In this document: piece after piece, positions 1-14,343 of the stretch | Numbering within the stretch: the stretch's first letter is position 1 | Layout of the letters: each line of letters begins with the position of its first letter | Source: Escherichia marmotae | Lineage (GTDB): Bacteria; Pseudomonadota; Gammaproteobacteria; Enterobacterales; Enterobacteriaceae | NCBI RefSeq assembly: GCF_002900365.1 | Contig: NZ_CP025979.1 | Coordinates: 372,001-436,000, forward strand | Length of the DNA: 64,000 bases | Reading direction: 5' to 3' | Position numbers and translations under genes: made by a program | The notes under the pieces: generated by a model | The model's database searches: none | Told to the model about the DNA's origin: nothing | The model's input: only the letters and a program-made list of their open reading frames with translations

Positions 1-444
1 AAAGAGCAGATTAATTATATGATTATGAATGGCTACGCCCTTACTTATACTGCATATAGTAAAATTGATGCATATGGTAATATTAAAAAAGATATTCAAC
101 CCCCATCAAAAGTCGATTTTTCTTCTTTACTGAAATCCAATGTTATCGGATGCCTTACTGCAATTTATGACACGGAAGTTGTGGGTAAAGTATATATGCC
201 ACTCATACGAAAGCGTCAAGATATGGCATTATGGCTAATAATCCTGCAAAAAATAGATTATGCCCACTGCCTAAATAAAAACCTAGCATTTTATCGCGAA
301 GGTCATTTAAGTTTATCATCGAATAAGATAAAAATAATAAAATCGCAATGGGAGTTTTACCGTTATTATCTTGGTTTTGGATATGTAAAGGCAATGTATT
401 ATTTTCTGCATTATATCCAGCGTGCATTAAGAAAACACGCTTAA
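1..444 (+). CDS. O-antigen cluster glycosyltransferase, family 2 type, 3' end only
   Basis: The frame is open from the first base, so this is the C-terminal part (about 147 residues) of a gene that begins outside the window. The text NVIGCLTAIYD followed by MPLIRKRQDMALWL resembles the late part of family-2 (GT-A) glycosyltransferases, which often end in a short basic tail as here. It lies 137 bp upstream of gnd, the usual right-hand border of the E. coli O-antigen cluster, so it probably adds a sugar to the O-unit at the inner face of the cytoplasmic membrane. Its base composition is clearly more AT-rich than gnd, as is typical of transferred O-antigen genes. The donor and acceptor sugars cannot be told from this fragment. 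Confidence 0.75.
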   Translation, partial: KEQINYMIMNGYALTYTAYSKIDAYGNIKKDIQPPSKVDFSSLLKSNVIGCLTAIYDTEVVGKVYMPLIRKRQDMALWLIILQKIDYAHCLNKNLAFYREGHLSLSSNKIKIIKSQWEFYRYYLGFGYVKAMYYFLHYIQRALRKHA

Positions 445-581
445 GAGTTTAACTCTATTTGTTTAATTTTAAAACATTGATAATAATTGAGTCTATCATT
501 CATTTATTGCATGTCTTATTTTATATCTGTTATCCTTTTTAACCGTCAAATCCCGCGGTAACCCCCTGACAGGAGTAAACA

Positions 582-1988
582 ATGTCAAAGCAACAGATCG
601 GCGTAGTCGGTATGGCAGTGATGGGGCGCAACCTCGCGCTCAACATCGAAAGCCGTGGTTATACCGTCTCTATTTTCAACCGTTCCCGTGAAAAGACCGA
701 AGAAGTGATTGCCGAAAATCCAGGCAAAAAACTGGTTCCTTACTATACGGTGAAAGAGTTTGTTGAATCTCTGGAAACGCCTCGTCGCATCCTGTTAATG
801 GTGAAAGCAGGTGCAGGCACGGATGCTGCTATTGATTCCCTCAAGCCATACCTCGATAAAGGTGACATCATCATTGATGGTGGTAATACCTTCTTCCAGG
901 ACACCATTCGTCGTAATCGTGAGCTTTCTGCAGAAGGCTTTAACTTCATTGGTACCGGTGTTTCCGGCGGTGAAGAAGGTGCGCTGAAAGGTCCTTCCAT
1001 TATGCCTGGTGGGCAGAAAGAAGCCTATGAACTGGTTGCACCGATCCTGACCAAAATCGCCGCAGTGGCTGAAGACGGCGAACCGTGCGTTACCTATATT
1101 GGTGCCGATGGCGCAGGTCACTATGTGAAGATGGTTCACAACGGTATCGAATACGGTGATATGCAACTGATTGCTGAAGCCTATTCTCTGCTTAAAGGTG
1201 GTCTGAACCTCTCCAACGAAGAACTGGCGCAGACCTTTACCGAGTGGAATAACGGTGAACTGAGCAGCTACCTGATCGACATCACCAAAGACATCTTCAC
1301 CAAAAAAGATGAAGACGGTAACTACCTGGTTGATGTGATTCTGGATGAAGCAGCAAACAAAGGTACCGGTAAATGGACCAGCCAGAGCGCGCTGGATCTC
1401 GGCGAACCGCTGTCGCTGATTACCGAGTCTGTGTTTGCACGTTATATCTCTTCTCTGAAAGATCAGCGTGTTGCCGCGTCTAAAGTTCTCTCTGGCCCGC
1501 AAGCGCAGCCAGCTGGCGACAAGGCTGAGTTCATCGAAAAAGTTCGTCGTGCTCTGTATCTGGGCAAAATCGTTTCTTACGCCCAAGGCTTCTCTCAGCT
1601 GCGTGCTGCGTCTGAAGAGTACAACTGGGATCTGAACTACGGCGAAATCGCGAAGATTTTCCGTGCTGGCTGCATCATCCGTGCGCAGTTCCTGCAGAAA
1701 ATCACCGATGCCTATGCCGAAAATCCGCAGATCGCTAACCTGCTGCTGGCTCCGTACTTCAAGCAAATTGCCGATGACTACCAGCAGGCGCTGCGCGATG
1801 TCGTCGCTTATGCGGTACAGAACGGTATCCCGGTTCCGACCTTCGCCGCTGCGGTTGCCTATTATGACAGCTACCGCGCCGCTGTTCTGCCTGCGAACCT
1901 GATCCAGGCACAGCGTGACTATTTCGGTGCGCATACTTATAAGCGCATTGATAAAGAAGGTGTGTTCCATACCGAATGGCTGGATTAA
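582..1988 (+). CDS. gnd: 6-phosphogluconate dehydrogenase, decarboxylating
   Basis: Oxidises 6-phosphogluconate to ribulose 5-phosphate and CO2 with NADP+ in the cytosolic pentose phosphate pathway. The protein is 468 residues, the normal length. An N-terminal dinucleotide-binding turn ([13 protein letters not shown], residues 7-19) is followed by the substrate-binding segment [15 protein letters not shown], which holds the catalytic lysine near residue 183, and by the helical C-terminal domain. A good ribosome site (CAGGAG) lies just upstream of the ATG. The gene borders the O-antigen cluster and is known to be exchanged with it by recombination. A long open frame exists on the opposite strand but is a codon-usage shadow. 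Confidence 0.98.
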   Translation: MSKQQIGVVGMAVMGRNLALNIESRGYTVSIFNRSREKTEEVIAENPGKKLVPYYTVKEFVESLETPRRILLMVKAGAGTDAAIDSLKPYLDKGDIIIDGGNTFFQDTIRRNRELSAEGFNFIGTGVSGGEEGALKGPSIMPGGQKEAYELVAPILTKIAAVAEDGEPCVTYIGADGAGHYVKMVHNGIEYGDMQLIAEAYSLLKGGLNLSNEELAQTFTEWNNGELSSYLIDITKDIFTKKDEDGNYLVDVILDEAANKGTGKWTSQSALDLGEPLSLITESVFARYISSLKDQRVAASKVLSGPQAQPAGDKAEFIEKVRRALYLGKIVSYAQGFSQLRAASEEYNWDLNYGEIAKIFRAGCIIRAQFLQKITDAYAENPQIANLLLAPYFKQIADDYQQALRDVVAYAVQNGIPVPTFAAAVAYYDSYRAAVLPANLIQAQRDYFGAHTYKRIDKEGVFHTEWLD

Positions 1989-2017
1989 TCTGATTTAAAT
2001 CAATTAATCAATGCAAG

Positions 2018-2045
2018 GCCCGGAGAAACCCTCCGGGCTTTTTTA
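2018..2045 (+). terminator. Rho-independent terminator after gnd
   Basis: A GC-rich inverted repeat (CCCGGAG, loop AAAC, CTCCGGG) is followed by six T residues, about 30 bp after the gnd stop codon. Confidence 0.85.
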
Positions 2046-2236
2046 TTATACAAAGCGGCAGGTTATGGCCTTTTTTTATAATTTATAGTTAAAAACGCGA
2101 TATAATACAGCGCCGCACAGCAGGATCGCTGCCTTGACAGTTCATCTACATCAGCGTTAAAAATCCCGCAGTAGATGAAGTTGTGGTGGTGGATTAATGA
2201 CCACTCTAAATGTTTAACCGGAAGAAGTCAGAGCTA

Positions 2237-3403
2237 ATGAAAATAACAATTTCAGGAACAGGTTATGTTGGTCTTTCAAATGGTATTCTGATTGCGCAAA
2301 ATCACGAAGTGGTTGCACTGGATATCGTTCAGGCCAAAGTGGACATGCTTAACAAGAAGCAGTCACCGATTGTTGATAAGGATATTGAAGAGTATCTGGC
2401 GACTAAAGATCTCAATTTCCGTGCTACGACAGATAAGTATGACGCGTATAAAAATGCCGATTACGTTATTATTGCCACGCCTACCGATTATGATCCGAAA
2501 ACAAATTATTTTAATACCTCAAGCGTGGAAGCGGTCATTCGCGATGTGACAGAAATTAATCCTAATGCTGTCATGGTGATTAAATCTACAATTCCGGTAG
2601 GTTTCACCAAATCAATTAAAGAACGTCTGGGTATCGATAACCTTATTTTCTCTCCGGAATTTCTCCGTGAAGGTAAAGCTCTTTACGATAATCTCCATCC
2701 GTCACGTATTGTCATTGGTGAGCGTTCAGAACGCGCAGAACGTTTTGCTGCGTTATTACAGGAAGGCGCGATTAAGCAAAATATCCCGACCCTGTTTACC
2801 GATTCAACCGAAGCAGAAGCGATTAAACTTTTCGCTAATACCTATCTGGCGATGCGCGTAGCATACTTTAATGAACTGGATAGCTATGCAGAAAGTTTAG
2901 GTCTGAATACTCGCCAGATTATCGAAGGCGTTTGTCTCGATCCGCGAATTGGCAACCATTACAACAATCCGTCGTTTGGTTATGGTGGTTATTGTCTGCC
3001 GAAAGATACCAAGCAGTTACTGGCGAACTACCAGTCTGTGCCGAATAACCTGATTTCGGCAATTGTCGATGCTAACCGCACACGTAAAGACTTTATTGCC
3101 GATGCCATTTTGTCACGCAAACCGCAAGTGGTGGGTATTTATCGTCTGATTATGAAGAGCGGGTCAGATAACTTCCGTGCGTCTTCCATTCAGGGGATTA
3201 TGAAACGTATCAAGGCGAAAGGCGTTGAAGTGATCATATACGAGCCAGTGATGAAAGAAGACTCATTCTTCAACTCTCGCCTGGAACGAGATCTCGCCAC
3301 CTTCAAACAACAAGCCGACGTCATTATTTCCAACCGTATGGCAGAAGAGCTTAAGGATGTGGCAGACAAAGTCTACACCCGCGATCTCTTTGGCAGTGAC
3401 TAA
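2237..3403 (+). CDS. ugd: UDP-glucose 6-dehydrogenase
   Basis: Converts UDP-glucose to UDP-glucuronate with two NAD+, supplying precursor for colanic acid and for 4-amino-arabinose modification of lipid A. The chosen ATG gives [16 protein letters not shown] and 388 residues, the family length in E. coli; an upstream in-frame ATG at 2210 would add nine residues. The N-terminal Rossmann motif GTGYVG and the active-site loop [12 protein letters not shown], with the catalytic cysteine near residue 253, are both present. It stands between gnd and wzzB as in most E. coli. Its own promoter is probably within the roughly 190 bp between the gnd terminator and the start. Confidence 0.97.
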   Translation: MKITISGTGYVGLSNGILIAQNHEVVALDIVQAKVDMLNKKQSPIVDKDIEEYLATKDLNFRATTDKYDAYKNADYVIIATPTDYDPKTNYFNTSSVEAVIRDVTEINPNAVMVIKSTIPVGFTKSIKERLGIDNLIFSPEFLREGKALYDNLHPSRIVIGERSERAERFAALLQEGAIKQNIPTLFTDSTEAEAIKLFANTYLAMRVAYFNELDSYAESLGLNTRQIIEGVCLDPRIGNHYNNPSFGYGGYCLPKDTKQLLANYQSVPNNLISAIVDANRTRKDFIADAILSRKPQVVGIYRLIMKSGSDNFRASSIQGIMKRIKAKGVEVIIYEPVMKEDSFFNSRLERDLATFKQQADVIISNRMAEELKDVADKVYTRDLFGSD

Positions 3404-3413
3404 CATCCTGTTA

Positions 3414-3440
3414 TCAGGGCGATTTTCGCCCTGATTCTCT
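3414..3440 (+). terminator. Likely terminator after ugd
   Basis: An inverted repeat CAGGGCGA-TTT-TCGCCCTG sits just past the ugd stop. The T-run after it is weak, so termination may be partial. Confidence 0.5.
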
Positions 3441-3549
3441 TATGTTCCCTTTGTAATAATTCATTATTTTTATCATTTATCCTATAGCATTCATGGCGAT
3501 TATCGCTAAACTATGGCGACTTAAAATTATTTCGTCCGTTAGGGTAATG

Positions 3550-4527
3550 ATGAGAGTAGAAAATAATAATGTTTCTGGGCAAAACCATGACCCGGAACAG
3601 ATTGATTTGATTGATTTACTGGTGCAGTTGTGGCGCGGCAAGATGACAATTATCATCTCTGTCATTGTTGCTATTGCCCTGGCTATAGGGTATCTGGCCG
3701 TTGCCAAAGAAAAGTGGACTTCCACAGCTATCGTTACTCAACCTGATGTGGGGCAAATCGCTGGTTATAACAATGCCATAAATGTGATTTATGGTTCGGC
3801 AGCGCCGAAAGTGTCTGAGATCCAGTCGATGTTAATTGGTCGTTTCAGCACGACATTTTCTGCATTAGCAGAAACGCTGGATAATCAGGAAGAACCTGAA
3901 AAACTGACCATTGAGCCTACCGTTAAAAATCAGTCATTACCTTTAGCGGTTTCTTATGTGGGTGAAACACCTGAAGGTGCGCAGAAGCAGCTGGCGAAGT
4001 ATATCCAGCAAGTTGACGACCAGGTAAATGAAGAACTGGAACAAGACCTGAAAGACAACATCGCGCTGCAAATGAAAAACTTGCAGGATTCTCTGAAGAC
4101 GCAGGAAGTAGTCGCTCAAGAGCAGAAAGATCTGCGTATCCGTCAGATTCAGGAAGCGTTGCAGTATGCGAATCAGGCGCAGGTGACAAAGCCACAGATT
4201 CAGCAGACACAGGATGTAACCCAAGATACTATGTTCCTTTTGGGGAGCGAAGCGCTGGAGTCGATGATTAAGCATGAGGCGACCCGTCCGTTGGTGTTCT
4301 CATCAAACTACTATCAGACTCGTCAAAACCTGCTGGATATCGACAATCTTGACGTTGATAAACTTGATATTCATGCTTACCGCTATGTAATGAAACCGAC
4401 GTTACCTATTCGTCGCGATAGCCCGAAAAAGGCAATTACCTTGATTCTGGCGGTGCTGCTGGGCGGCATGGTTGGCGCGGGGATTGTGTTGGGGCGTAAC
4501 GCTCTGCGTAATTACAACGCGAAGTAA
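3550..4527 (+). CDS. wzzB: O-antigen chain length determinant protein Wzz
   Basis: Inner-membrane polysaccharide co-polymerase that sets the modal chain length of O-antigen made by Wzy. The product from the second ATG is 325 residues, about the usual length. The architecture is typical: a short cytoplasmic start, a first membrane helix around residues 32-52 (IIISVIVAIALAIGYLAV), a long periplasmic part rich in Gln and Glu with coiled-coil character, and a second membrane helix near residues 295-315 (ALILAVLL-type text followed by GGMVGAGIVLG). The start at 3550 follows GGGTA, and an in-frame ATG lies directly before it at 3547. It converges with the his operon and shares a terminator with it. 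Confidence 0.96.
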   Translation: MRVENNNVSGQNHDPEQIDLIDLLVQLWRGKMTIIISVIVAIALAIGYLAVAKEKWTSTAIVTQPDVGQIAGYNNAINVIYGSAAPKVSEIQSMLIGRFSTTFSALAETLDNQEEPEKLTIEPTVKNQSLPLAVSYVGETPEGAQKQLAKYIQQVDDQVNEELEQDLKDNIALQMKNLQDSLKTQEVVAQEQKDLRIRQIQEALQYANQAQVTKPQIQQTQDVTQDTMFLLGSEALESMIKHEATRPLVFSSNYYQTRQNLLDIDNLDVDKLDIHAYRYVMKPTLPIRRDSPKKAITLILAVLLGGMVGAGIVLGRNALRNYNAK

Positions 4528-4544
4528 TCTTTTCGGTTTTAAAG

Positions 4545-4581
4545 AAAAAGGGCAGGGTGGTGACACCTTGCCCTTTTTTTT
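4545..4581. terminator. Bidirectional terminator between wzzB and the his operon
   Basis: The stem AAGGGCAGG / CCTTGCCCTT is flanked by A residues on one side and eight T on the other, so it can stop wzzB (plus strand) and hisI (minus strand). A short REP-like inverted repeat (GGATGCGA / TCGCATCC) follows directly at 4584-4609. Confidence 0.8.
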
Positions 4582-4622
4582 GCCGGATGCGACAACAATA
4601 TCGCATCCGCTTACTCCGCAAC

Positions 4623-5227
4623 TCACTGATGCCGTTTACGCAGGTTCTCAATTACCGTCGTTAAATCCAGATCCTGATCCTGCAACAATACCAGCAGGTG
4701 ATACATCAAATCAGATGCCTCGTTGGTCAGCTCAAAGCGGTCATGTACCGTTGCTGCCAGTGCGGTTTCCACGCCTTCTTCGCCCACTTTTTGCGCAATG
4801 CGTTTGGTGCCGCTGGCATACAGTTTGGCAGTGTAAGAGGTTTCCGGGTCGGCAGATTTGCGTTCGGCGAGCAATTGTTCCAGTTGATACAGGAACAGCC
4901 ATTGGTGAGCGGTGTCGCCGAAGCAGCTGCTGGTGCCTTTGTGGCAGGTCGGACCGATGGGATTAGCCAGCACTAATAAAGTGTCGTTGTCGCAGTCCGG
5001 TGCAATACTCACCACATTGAGGAAATTGCCCGACGTTTCGCCTTTGGTCCACAGTCGCTGTTTAGTGCGCGAGAAGAAGGTGACTTTGTCGCTTTCGATG
5101 GTTTTGTCTAAGGCTTCCGGGTTCATATAGCCCAGCATTAGCACTTCGCCAGATACCGCGTGTTGCACAATCACCGGCATAAGTCCGTCGGTTTTTTCCC
5201 AGTCCAGTTCGCGACGTTGTTGTTCTG

Positions 5228-5234
<7 letters not shown>
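4623..5234 (-). CDS. hisI: Bifunctional phosphoribosyl-AMP cyclohydrolase / phosphoribosyl-ATP pyrophosphatase
   Basis: Catalyses steps 2 and 3 of histidine synthesis: the C-terminal HisE-type domain removes pyrophosphate from PR-ATP and the N-terminal HisI-type domain opens the purine ring of PR-AMP. The 203-residue length matches the fused enterobacterial enzyme. Residues around [10 protein letters not shown] are the zinc-binding segment of the cyclohydrolase domain. The last roughly 90 residues ([20 protein letters not shown] onward) are the helical pyrophosphatase domain. It is the last gene of the operon and overlaps hisF by 7 bp. Confidence 0.97.
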
Positions 5235-7312
<2,078 letters not shown>

Positions 7313-7313
<1 letters not shown>

Positions 7314-8379
7314 TACAGCACTCCTTTCGACGAGGGCAGGGTGTCGCCTTCCACGCGGATGGCCTGGCGCAGGGTGCGACCAAAGGCTTTGAACAGACTC
7401 TCCACACGGTGGTGATCGTTTTTACCTTTGGTTTTCAGGTGCAGGGTCACGCCCATGGTGTAAGAGAGTGAACGGAAGAAGTGTTCGATCATTTCGGTGC
7501 TGAGATCGCCCACGCGCTGGTAGGTAAACTCAGCTTTATATTCCAGGTGCGGGCGACCAGAGATATCCAGCGCGCAGCGTGCGAGGCATTCATCCATCGG
7601 CAAGACAAAACCAAACCGGCAGATGCCGCGTTTGTCGCCAAGGGCAATTTTTAACGCTTCGCCCAGCGCCAGCCCGGTATCTTCGACGGTGTGGTGATCG
7701 TCAATATAGAGATCGCCTTTGACATTGATTTCCATACGGAAACCACCGTGGGTGGCAATCTGATCCAGCATGTGATCAAAGAAACCAACACCAGTGTTAA
7801 TCTTGCTGCCACCTTCGCGATCCAGCCACACCTGAACGTCAATCTGCGTCTCTTTGGTGTTGCGCACTACGTGGGCATAACGATTGCGTTTAGTGAGTTG
7901 CTCACCAATCATCGGCCAGTTCAGGGTTTCGCGGTTGTAGCGTAAACCATTAATACCCATGTTTTCAGCAAGTTGAATATCGGTCGCACGATCGCCAATC
8001 ACGTAACTGCTGGCGCGATCCATCGCCTGCTCAGCGAGATAACGCTCCACCAGTTTTACCTTCGGCTTGCGGCAGTCACATTCATCGTCGGGCAGGTGCG
8101 GGCAAATCAGCACTTCATCAAACTGCACGCCTTGCGAGGTAAAGATCTGCATCATCAGATTGTGCGGGCCATCGAAATCCGCCTGCGGGAAACGTTGTGT
8201 TCCAAGACCATCCTGGTTGGTGATCATCACCAGCTTATAGCCTGCTTTTTGCAGCTTCAGCAGTTCCGGGATCACGCCCGGTTCAAAGGCGAGTTTGTCA
8301 AAACGGTCCACCTGAAAATCACTCGGCGGCTCGCTAATCAGGGTTCCATCGCGATCGATAAAAAGATACTTCTGACTCA

Positions 8380-8380
<1 letters not shown>
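7313..8380 (-). CDS. hisB: Bifunctional histidinol-phosphatase / imidazole glycerol phosphate dehydratase
   Basis: The N-terminal HAD-type phosphatase removes phosphate from histidinol phosphate, and the C-terminal domain dehydrates imidazole glycerol phosphate. The start at 8380 ([13 protein letters not shown]) gives 355 residues, as in other enterics. The DxDGT nucleophile motif is at residues 9-13, and a zinc loop with cysteines ([15 protein letters not shown]) lies near residue 95. Dehydratase metal motifs [10 protein letters not shown] and DHHRVES lie in the second half. Its start overlaps the end of hisC. Confidence 0.98.
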
Positions 8381-10751
<2,371 letters not shown>

Positions 10752-10756
10752 GGCTA

Positions 10757-11656
10757 TTACTCCATCATCTTCTCAATTGGCAGGACCAGAATCGAACTCG
10801 CGCCCAGTTCCTTCAGTTTTTCCATCGTTTCCCAGAACAGGGTTTCGCTACTCACCATGTGCATGGCGACGCGCTGTTGATCACCCGCCAGCGGCAGAAT
10901 GGTTGGTCGTTCGGCACCTGGCAGCAGGGCGATGACATCATCCAGACGCTCGGTTGGTGCATGCATCATGATGTATTTCGATTCACGCGCCTGAATTACG
11001 CCCTGAATACGGGTCAGTAGCTTGTCGATTAGTTGCTGTTTGGATTCTTCCATTTCACCATCGCGCTGGATCAGGCAGGCTTTCGAGCGGTAGATAACTT
11101 CCACTTCGCGCAGGCCGTTGGCCTCCAGGGTGGCACCGGTGGAAACCAGATCGCAAATCGCATCCGCCAGTCCGGCGCGCGGGGCAACTTCGACAGAACC
11201 GTTCAATAAGCAGGATTTGAAAGAGATACCTTTCTGGTCGAGATAACGCTTGAGCAAGTGAGGATAAGAGGTGGCGATACGTTTACCGTTTAAGGAGAGC
11301 GGGCCGTCCCAGGCTTCATCAACGGGCGTTGCCAGTGAAAGGCGACAGCCACCGAAATCAAGACGGCGCAGGGTAAAGTAGCGCGGATCTTCACCCTGGG
11401 CGCGGCGGTTGAGCAACTCTTCTTCCAGTACGTTCTCACCGATGATCCCGAGGTCTACCACGCCATCCATTACCAGACCGGGAATGTCGTCGTCACGCAC
11501 GCGCAGAATATCAATCGGCATGTTTTCTGCCATCGCGATCAGGCGCTGGGTGTGAAGATTAATTTTAATGCCGCAGCGCGCCAGCAATTCGCGTGAATCA
11601 TCACTTAAACGGCCGGATTTTTGCATAGCTATGCGTAAACGAGTGTTGTCTGTCAT
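10757..11656 (-). CDS. hisG: ATP phosphoribosyltransferase, long form
   Basis: First and feedback-inhibited enzyme of histidine synthesis, joining ATP and PRPP. Its 299 residues mark the hexameric long form with a C-terminal ACT-like histidine-sensing domain (from about residue 225). Typical sequence includes [14 protein letters not shown] at the N-terminus, [12 protein letters not shown], and the PRPP loop [14 protein letters not shown]. It is the first structural gene of the operon, downstream of the attenuator. Confidence 0.98.
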   Translation of the reverse strand: MTDNTRLRIAMQKSGRLSDDSRELLARCGIKINLHTQRLIAMAENMPIDILRVRDDDIPGLVMDGVVDLGIIGENVLEEELLNRRAQGEDPRYFTLRRLDFGGCRLSLATPVDEAWDGPLSLNGKRIATSYPHLLKRYLDQKGISFKSCLLNGSVEVAPRAGLADAICDLVSTGATLEANGLREVEVIYRSKACLIQRDGEMEESKQQLIDKLLTRIQGVIQARESKYIMMHAPTERLDDVIALLPGAERPTILPLAGDQQRVAMHMVSSETLFWETMEKLKELGASSILVLPIEKMME

Positions 11657-11702
11657 TTTCTTATTCCTCTTTTAACCTGTCTGAATCGTTATCAACCGCG
11701 CA

Positions 11703-11741
11703 ATAAAAAAGCCCCCGGAAGGTGATCTTCCGGGGGCTTTC
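11703..11741 (-). terminator. his operon attenuator terminator
   Basis: On the minus strand the perfect stem AGCCCCCGGAAG / CTTCCGGGGGCT is followed by six T, between the leader peptide hisL and hisG. Stalling of the ribosome at the seven His codons of hisL is known to favour the alternative antiterminator fold. Confidence 0.95.
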
Positions 11742-11801
11742 TCATGCGTTCATGCACCACTGGAAGATCTGAATGTCTTCCAGCACACATCGCCTGAAAG
11801 A

Positions 11802-11852
11802 CTAGTCAGGATGATGGTGATGATGGTGGTGTTTAAATTGAACGCGTGTCAT
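11802..11852 (-). CDS. hisL: his operon leader peptide
   Basis: A 16-residue peptide, MTRVQFKHHHHHHHPD, with seven consecutive histidine codons. It senses charged tRNA-His: scarcity stalls the ribosome in the His run and prevents formation of the terminator stem downstream, so the operon is read. It is too short for ordinary gene calling but its sequence is unmistakable. Confidence 0.97.
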   Translation of the reverse strand: MTRVQFKHHHHHHHPD

Positions 11853-12277
11853 AAAAATCTCTGTGAATGTTTATTCAACTGATGCCTTTTAACCTAAACC
11901 ACTTTCACGATAGAAAGCAAGGGCTTTTTTATATATTTTGCGGTGATAGATTTGTTTAATGAATGAGCAGGGAAAGAAGGGCGCTAAGAGTGACTACGTT
12001 AAAAAAAGTAATCGTGAAAACATGTTTTAAAACCCTCAAGAACATTGTGTTCTGTAACTAAAGTGGCCTTTGTTCATGCCGGATGCGGCGTGAACGCCTT
12101 ATCTGGCCTACAAATGTTGCCTAAATTCAATATATTGGTGTTTTTGTAGGCCTGATAAGCGGAGCGCATCAGGCAATTGTACATTTGCTAACAGTTTCGA
12201 TTCATTCATAGAATGAATTGTCAGTTTTGATACGCTGGCGTAGCCTTATAGATCTAAGGTGTATCAGGAGAAAACGG
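11853..12277. other. his promoter and gene-free stretch before yeeZ
   Basis: About 425 bp without a gene. The first part must contain the minus-strand his promoter. The middle carries a REP/BIME element, listed separately, and the end leads into the yeeZ ribosome site (CAGGAG before 12278). I saw nothing else convincing. Confidence 0.6.
12076..12177. repeat. REP pair (BIME)
   Basis: Two inverted REP units, GCCGGATGCGGCGTGAACGC...TCTGGCCTAC and GTAGGCCTGATAAGCGGAGCGCATCAGGC, separated by about 32 bp. These are typical enterobacterial intergenic palindromes that stabilise mRNA ends and bind gyrase or IHF. Confidence 0.9.
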
Positions 12278-13102
12278 ATGAAAAAGGTCGCAATTGTCGG
12301 GTTAGGGTGGTTAGGTATGCCGCTGGCGATGTCACTTTCAGCGCGGGGCTGGCAAGTCACCGGGAGTAAAACCACACAAGATGGCGTCGAAGCGGCCCGA
12401 ATGAGTGGGATTGATAGCTATACGCTTCGCATGGATCCCGAGTTAGTTTGCGATTCTGACGATCTGGATGCCCTGATGGATGCTGATGCGTTGGTCATTA
12501 CGCTTCCGGCGCGACGCAGCGGTCCTGGCGACGAGTTCTATTTGCAGGCAGTGCAAGAGTTGGTAGACAGCGCGCTGGCTCACCATATTCCCCGCATTAT
12601 TTTCACCAGTTCAACCTCTGTCTATGGCGATACGCAAGGCATAGTAAAAGAAACCACACCACGCAATCCCGTGACCAACAGTGGACGAGTGTTAAAAGAA
12701 CTCGAAGACTGGCTGCACAATTTACCTGGAACTTCGGTCGATATTTTGCGTCTTGCTGGCCTGGTGGGGCCGGGGCGTCATCCAGGGCGCTTCTTTGCCG
12801 GAAAAACTGCGCCAGACGGTGAACATGGTGTCAATTTAGTTCACCTGGAAGATGTTATTGGCGCTATCACTCTGTTGTTACAGGCACCTAAAGGCGGACA
12901 CATCTATAATATATGTGCGCCAGCTCACCCTGCGCGTAATGTTTTCTATCCGCAGATGGCCCGTTTACTGGGGCTGGAACCTCCGCAGTTCAGAAACAGC
13001 CTGGACAGCGGCAAAGGTAAAATTATTGATGGCAGCCGGATCTGTAATGAATTGGGATTTGAATACCAGTATCCCGATCCACTGGTAATGCCGCTGGAGT
13101 AA
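12278..13102 (+). CDS. yeeZ: NAD(P)-binding epimerase-like protein YeeZ
   Basis: A 274-residue protein of the extended short-chain dehydrogenase/epimerase type with an N-terminal Rossmann motif (AIVGLGWLGMPLA, residues 5-17) and an internal FTSSTSVYGD segment matching the catalytic Ser and Tyr region of sugar-nucleotide epimerases. The substrate is not established. The chosen ATG has a CAGGAG site; an upstream frame extension to 12218 lacks one. It stands alone between the REP pair and yeeY. Confidence 0.9.
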   Translation: MKKVAIVGLGWLGMPLAMSLSARGWQVTGSKTTQDGVEAARMSGIDSYTLRMDPELVCDSDDLDALMDADALVITLPARRSGPGDEFYLQAVQELVDSALAHHIPRIIFTSSTSVYGDTQGIVKETTPRNPVTNSGRVLKELEDWLHNLPGTSVDILRLAGLVGPGRHPGRFFAGKTAPDGEHGVNLVHLEDVIGAITLLLQAPKGGHIYNICAPAHPARNVFYPQMARLLGLEPPQFRNSLDSGKGKIIDGSRICNELGFEYQYPDPLVMPLE

Positions 13103-13147
13103 AGCATCACGCCAGCAGAATGCCGCATACACCGCAAGGGGGCGTGT

Positions 13148-14077
13148 ATGAAACCACTGCTGGATGTGTTGATGATCCTCGATGCCTTAGAAAAAGAGGG
13201 CAGTTTTGCGGCGGCGTCAGCCAAACTGTACAAGACGCCGTCTGCGCTGAGTTACACCGTTCATAAGCTGGAAAGTGATCTTAATATTCAATTGCTTGAT
13301 CGCAGCGGTCACCGCGCTAAATTCACCCGCACCGGAAAAATGTTATTAGAGAAAGGGCGGGAAATTCTTCACACTGTTCATGAGCTGGAAAAACAGGCAA
13401 TAAAACTTCACGAAGGCTGGGAGAACGAGCTGATTATCGGGGTTGATGACACCTTTCCTTTTTCTCTGCTTGCGCCGCTTATTGAACTCTTTTATCAACA
13501 TCACAGTGTAACGCGGTTGAAATTTATCAATGGCGTGCTCGGTGGTTCCTGGGAGGCGCTGACCCAGGGCCGGGCAGATATTATTGTCGGCGCTATGCAC
13601 GAGCCGCCATCTTCCAGCGAATTTGGTTTTTCTCGTCTGGGGGATCTGGAGCAAGTGTTCGTTGTGGCACCCCATCATCCGTTAGCGCTGGAAGAAGAAC
13701 CGTTAAATCGACGAATCATTAAACGATATCGGGCGATAGTCGTCGGTGACACTGCGCAGGCAGCCGCGTCTACAGCTTCACAAATACTTGATGAACAAGA
13801 AGCCATTACCGTATTTGATTTTAAAACCAAGCTGGAGCTGCAAATCAGTGGTCTTGGTTGTGGTTATTTACCCCGTTATCTGGCGCAACGCTTTCTTGAT
13901 AGTGGTGCGTTAATCGAGAAGAAAGTGGTCGCGCAAACCCTCTTTGAACCTGTCTGGATTGGCTGGAACGAACAAACCGCAGGGCTTGCCAGTGCGTGGT
14001 GGCGAGACGAGATTTTAGCAAATAGTGCTATCGCCGGTGTTTATGCAAAATCTGGTGACGGAAAATCAGCCATTTAA
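13148..14077 (+). CDS. yeeY: LysR-type transcriptional regulator YeeY
   Basis: A LysR-family regulator of 309 residues. The N-terminal winged helix-turn-helix (EGSFAAASAKLYKTPSALSY, about residues 17-36) differs from the common AAxxLxxSQPAxS form but keeps its spacing; an effector-binding periplasmic-protein-like domain follows from about residue 90. The targets are not known to me. It starts 46 bp after yeeZ, so the two may be co-transcribed. Confidence 0.9.
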   Translation: MKPLLDVLMILDALEKEGSFAAASAKLYKTPSALSYTVHKLESDLNIQLLDRSGHRAKFTRTGKMLLEKGREILHTVHELEKQAIKLHEGWENELIIGVDDTFPFSLLAPLIELFYQHHSVTRLKFINGVLGGSWEALTQGRADIIVGAMHEPPSSSEFGFSRLGDLEQVFVVAPHHPLALEEEPLNRRIIKRYRAIVVGDTAQAAASTASQILDEQEAITVFDFKTKLELQISGLGCGYLPRYLAQRFLDSGALIEKKVVAQTLFEPVWIGWNEQTAGLASAWWRDEILANSAIAGVYAKSGDGKSAI

Positions 14078-14163
14078 ATAAAAAATCATCTGTCAAGCCC
14101 CTCATTCTCTTGTCATTTACCCCCCATTTAGGCACAATGCGCCGCTGTCAAAAAATGACTAAA

Positions 14164-14196
14164 AACCGACGTTTTATCCGCGTCGGTTATTTTTTG
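14164..14196 (+). terminator. Terminator or leader hairpin between yeeY and plaP
   Basis: Stem AACCGACG / CGTCGGTT with a 9-nt loop, followed by ATTTTTT. It probably ends the yeeZ-yeeY transcript. About 145 bp remain before plaP for its promoter and leader. Confidence 0.75.
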
Positions 14197-14343
14197 CTTC
14201 AAACCAATCATTCATACCAAGAGGCCGGGCTTCGTACCGGATAGATATTTACTAAAAATCGACAGTTGTTGTCGCTGAGGAATCCAAAAAAATGGGGCAA
14301 TTTTTTGCTTACGCGACGGTTATCACCGTAAAGGAGAATAACC

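Noticed and set aside
795..1970. 391-codon open frame on the minus strand inside gnd
   Set aside because: It is fully antisense to the well-conserved gnd, has no ribosome site and the translation looks like a codon-bias shadow.
4472..4966. Plus-strand frame running from wzzB across the terminator into hisI
   Set aside because: It crosses a strong terminator and lies antisense to hisI.
11808..11831. Repetitive ATGATGGTG run near the his operon
   Set aside because: It is the run of His codons in the hisL leader peptide, not a separate microsatellite.
12076..12177. Inverted repeats resembling a short CRISPR
   Set aside because: Spacing and sequence are those of REP/BIME elements; there is no regular spacer array anywhere in the window.
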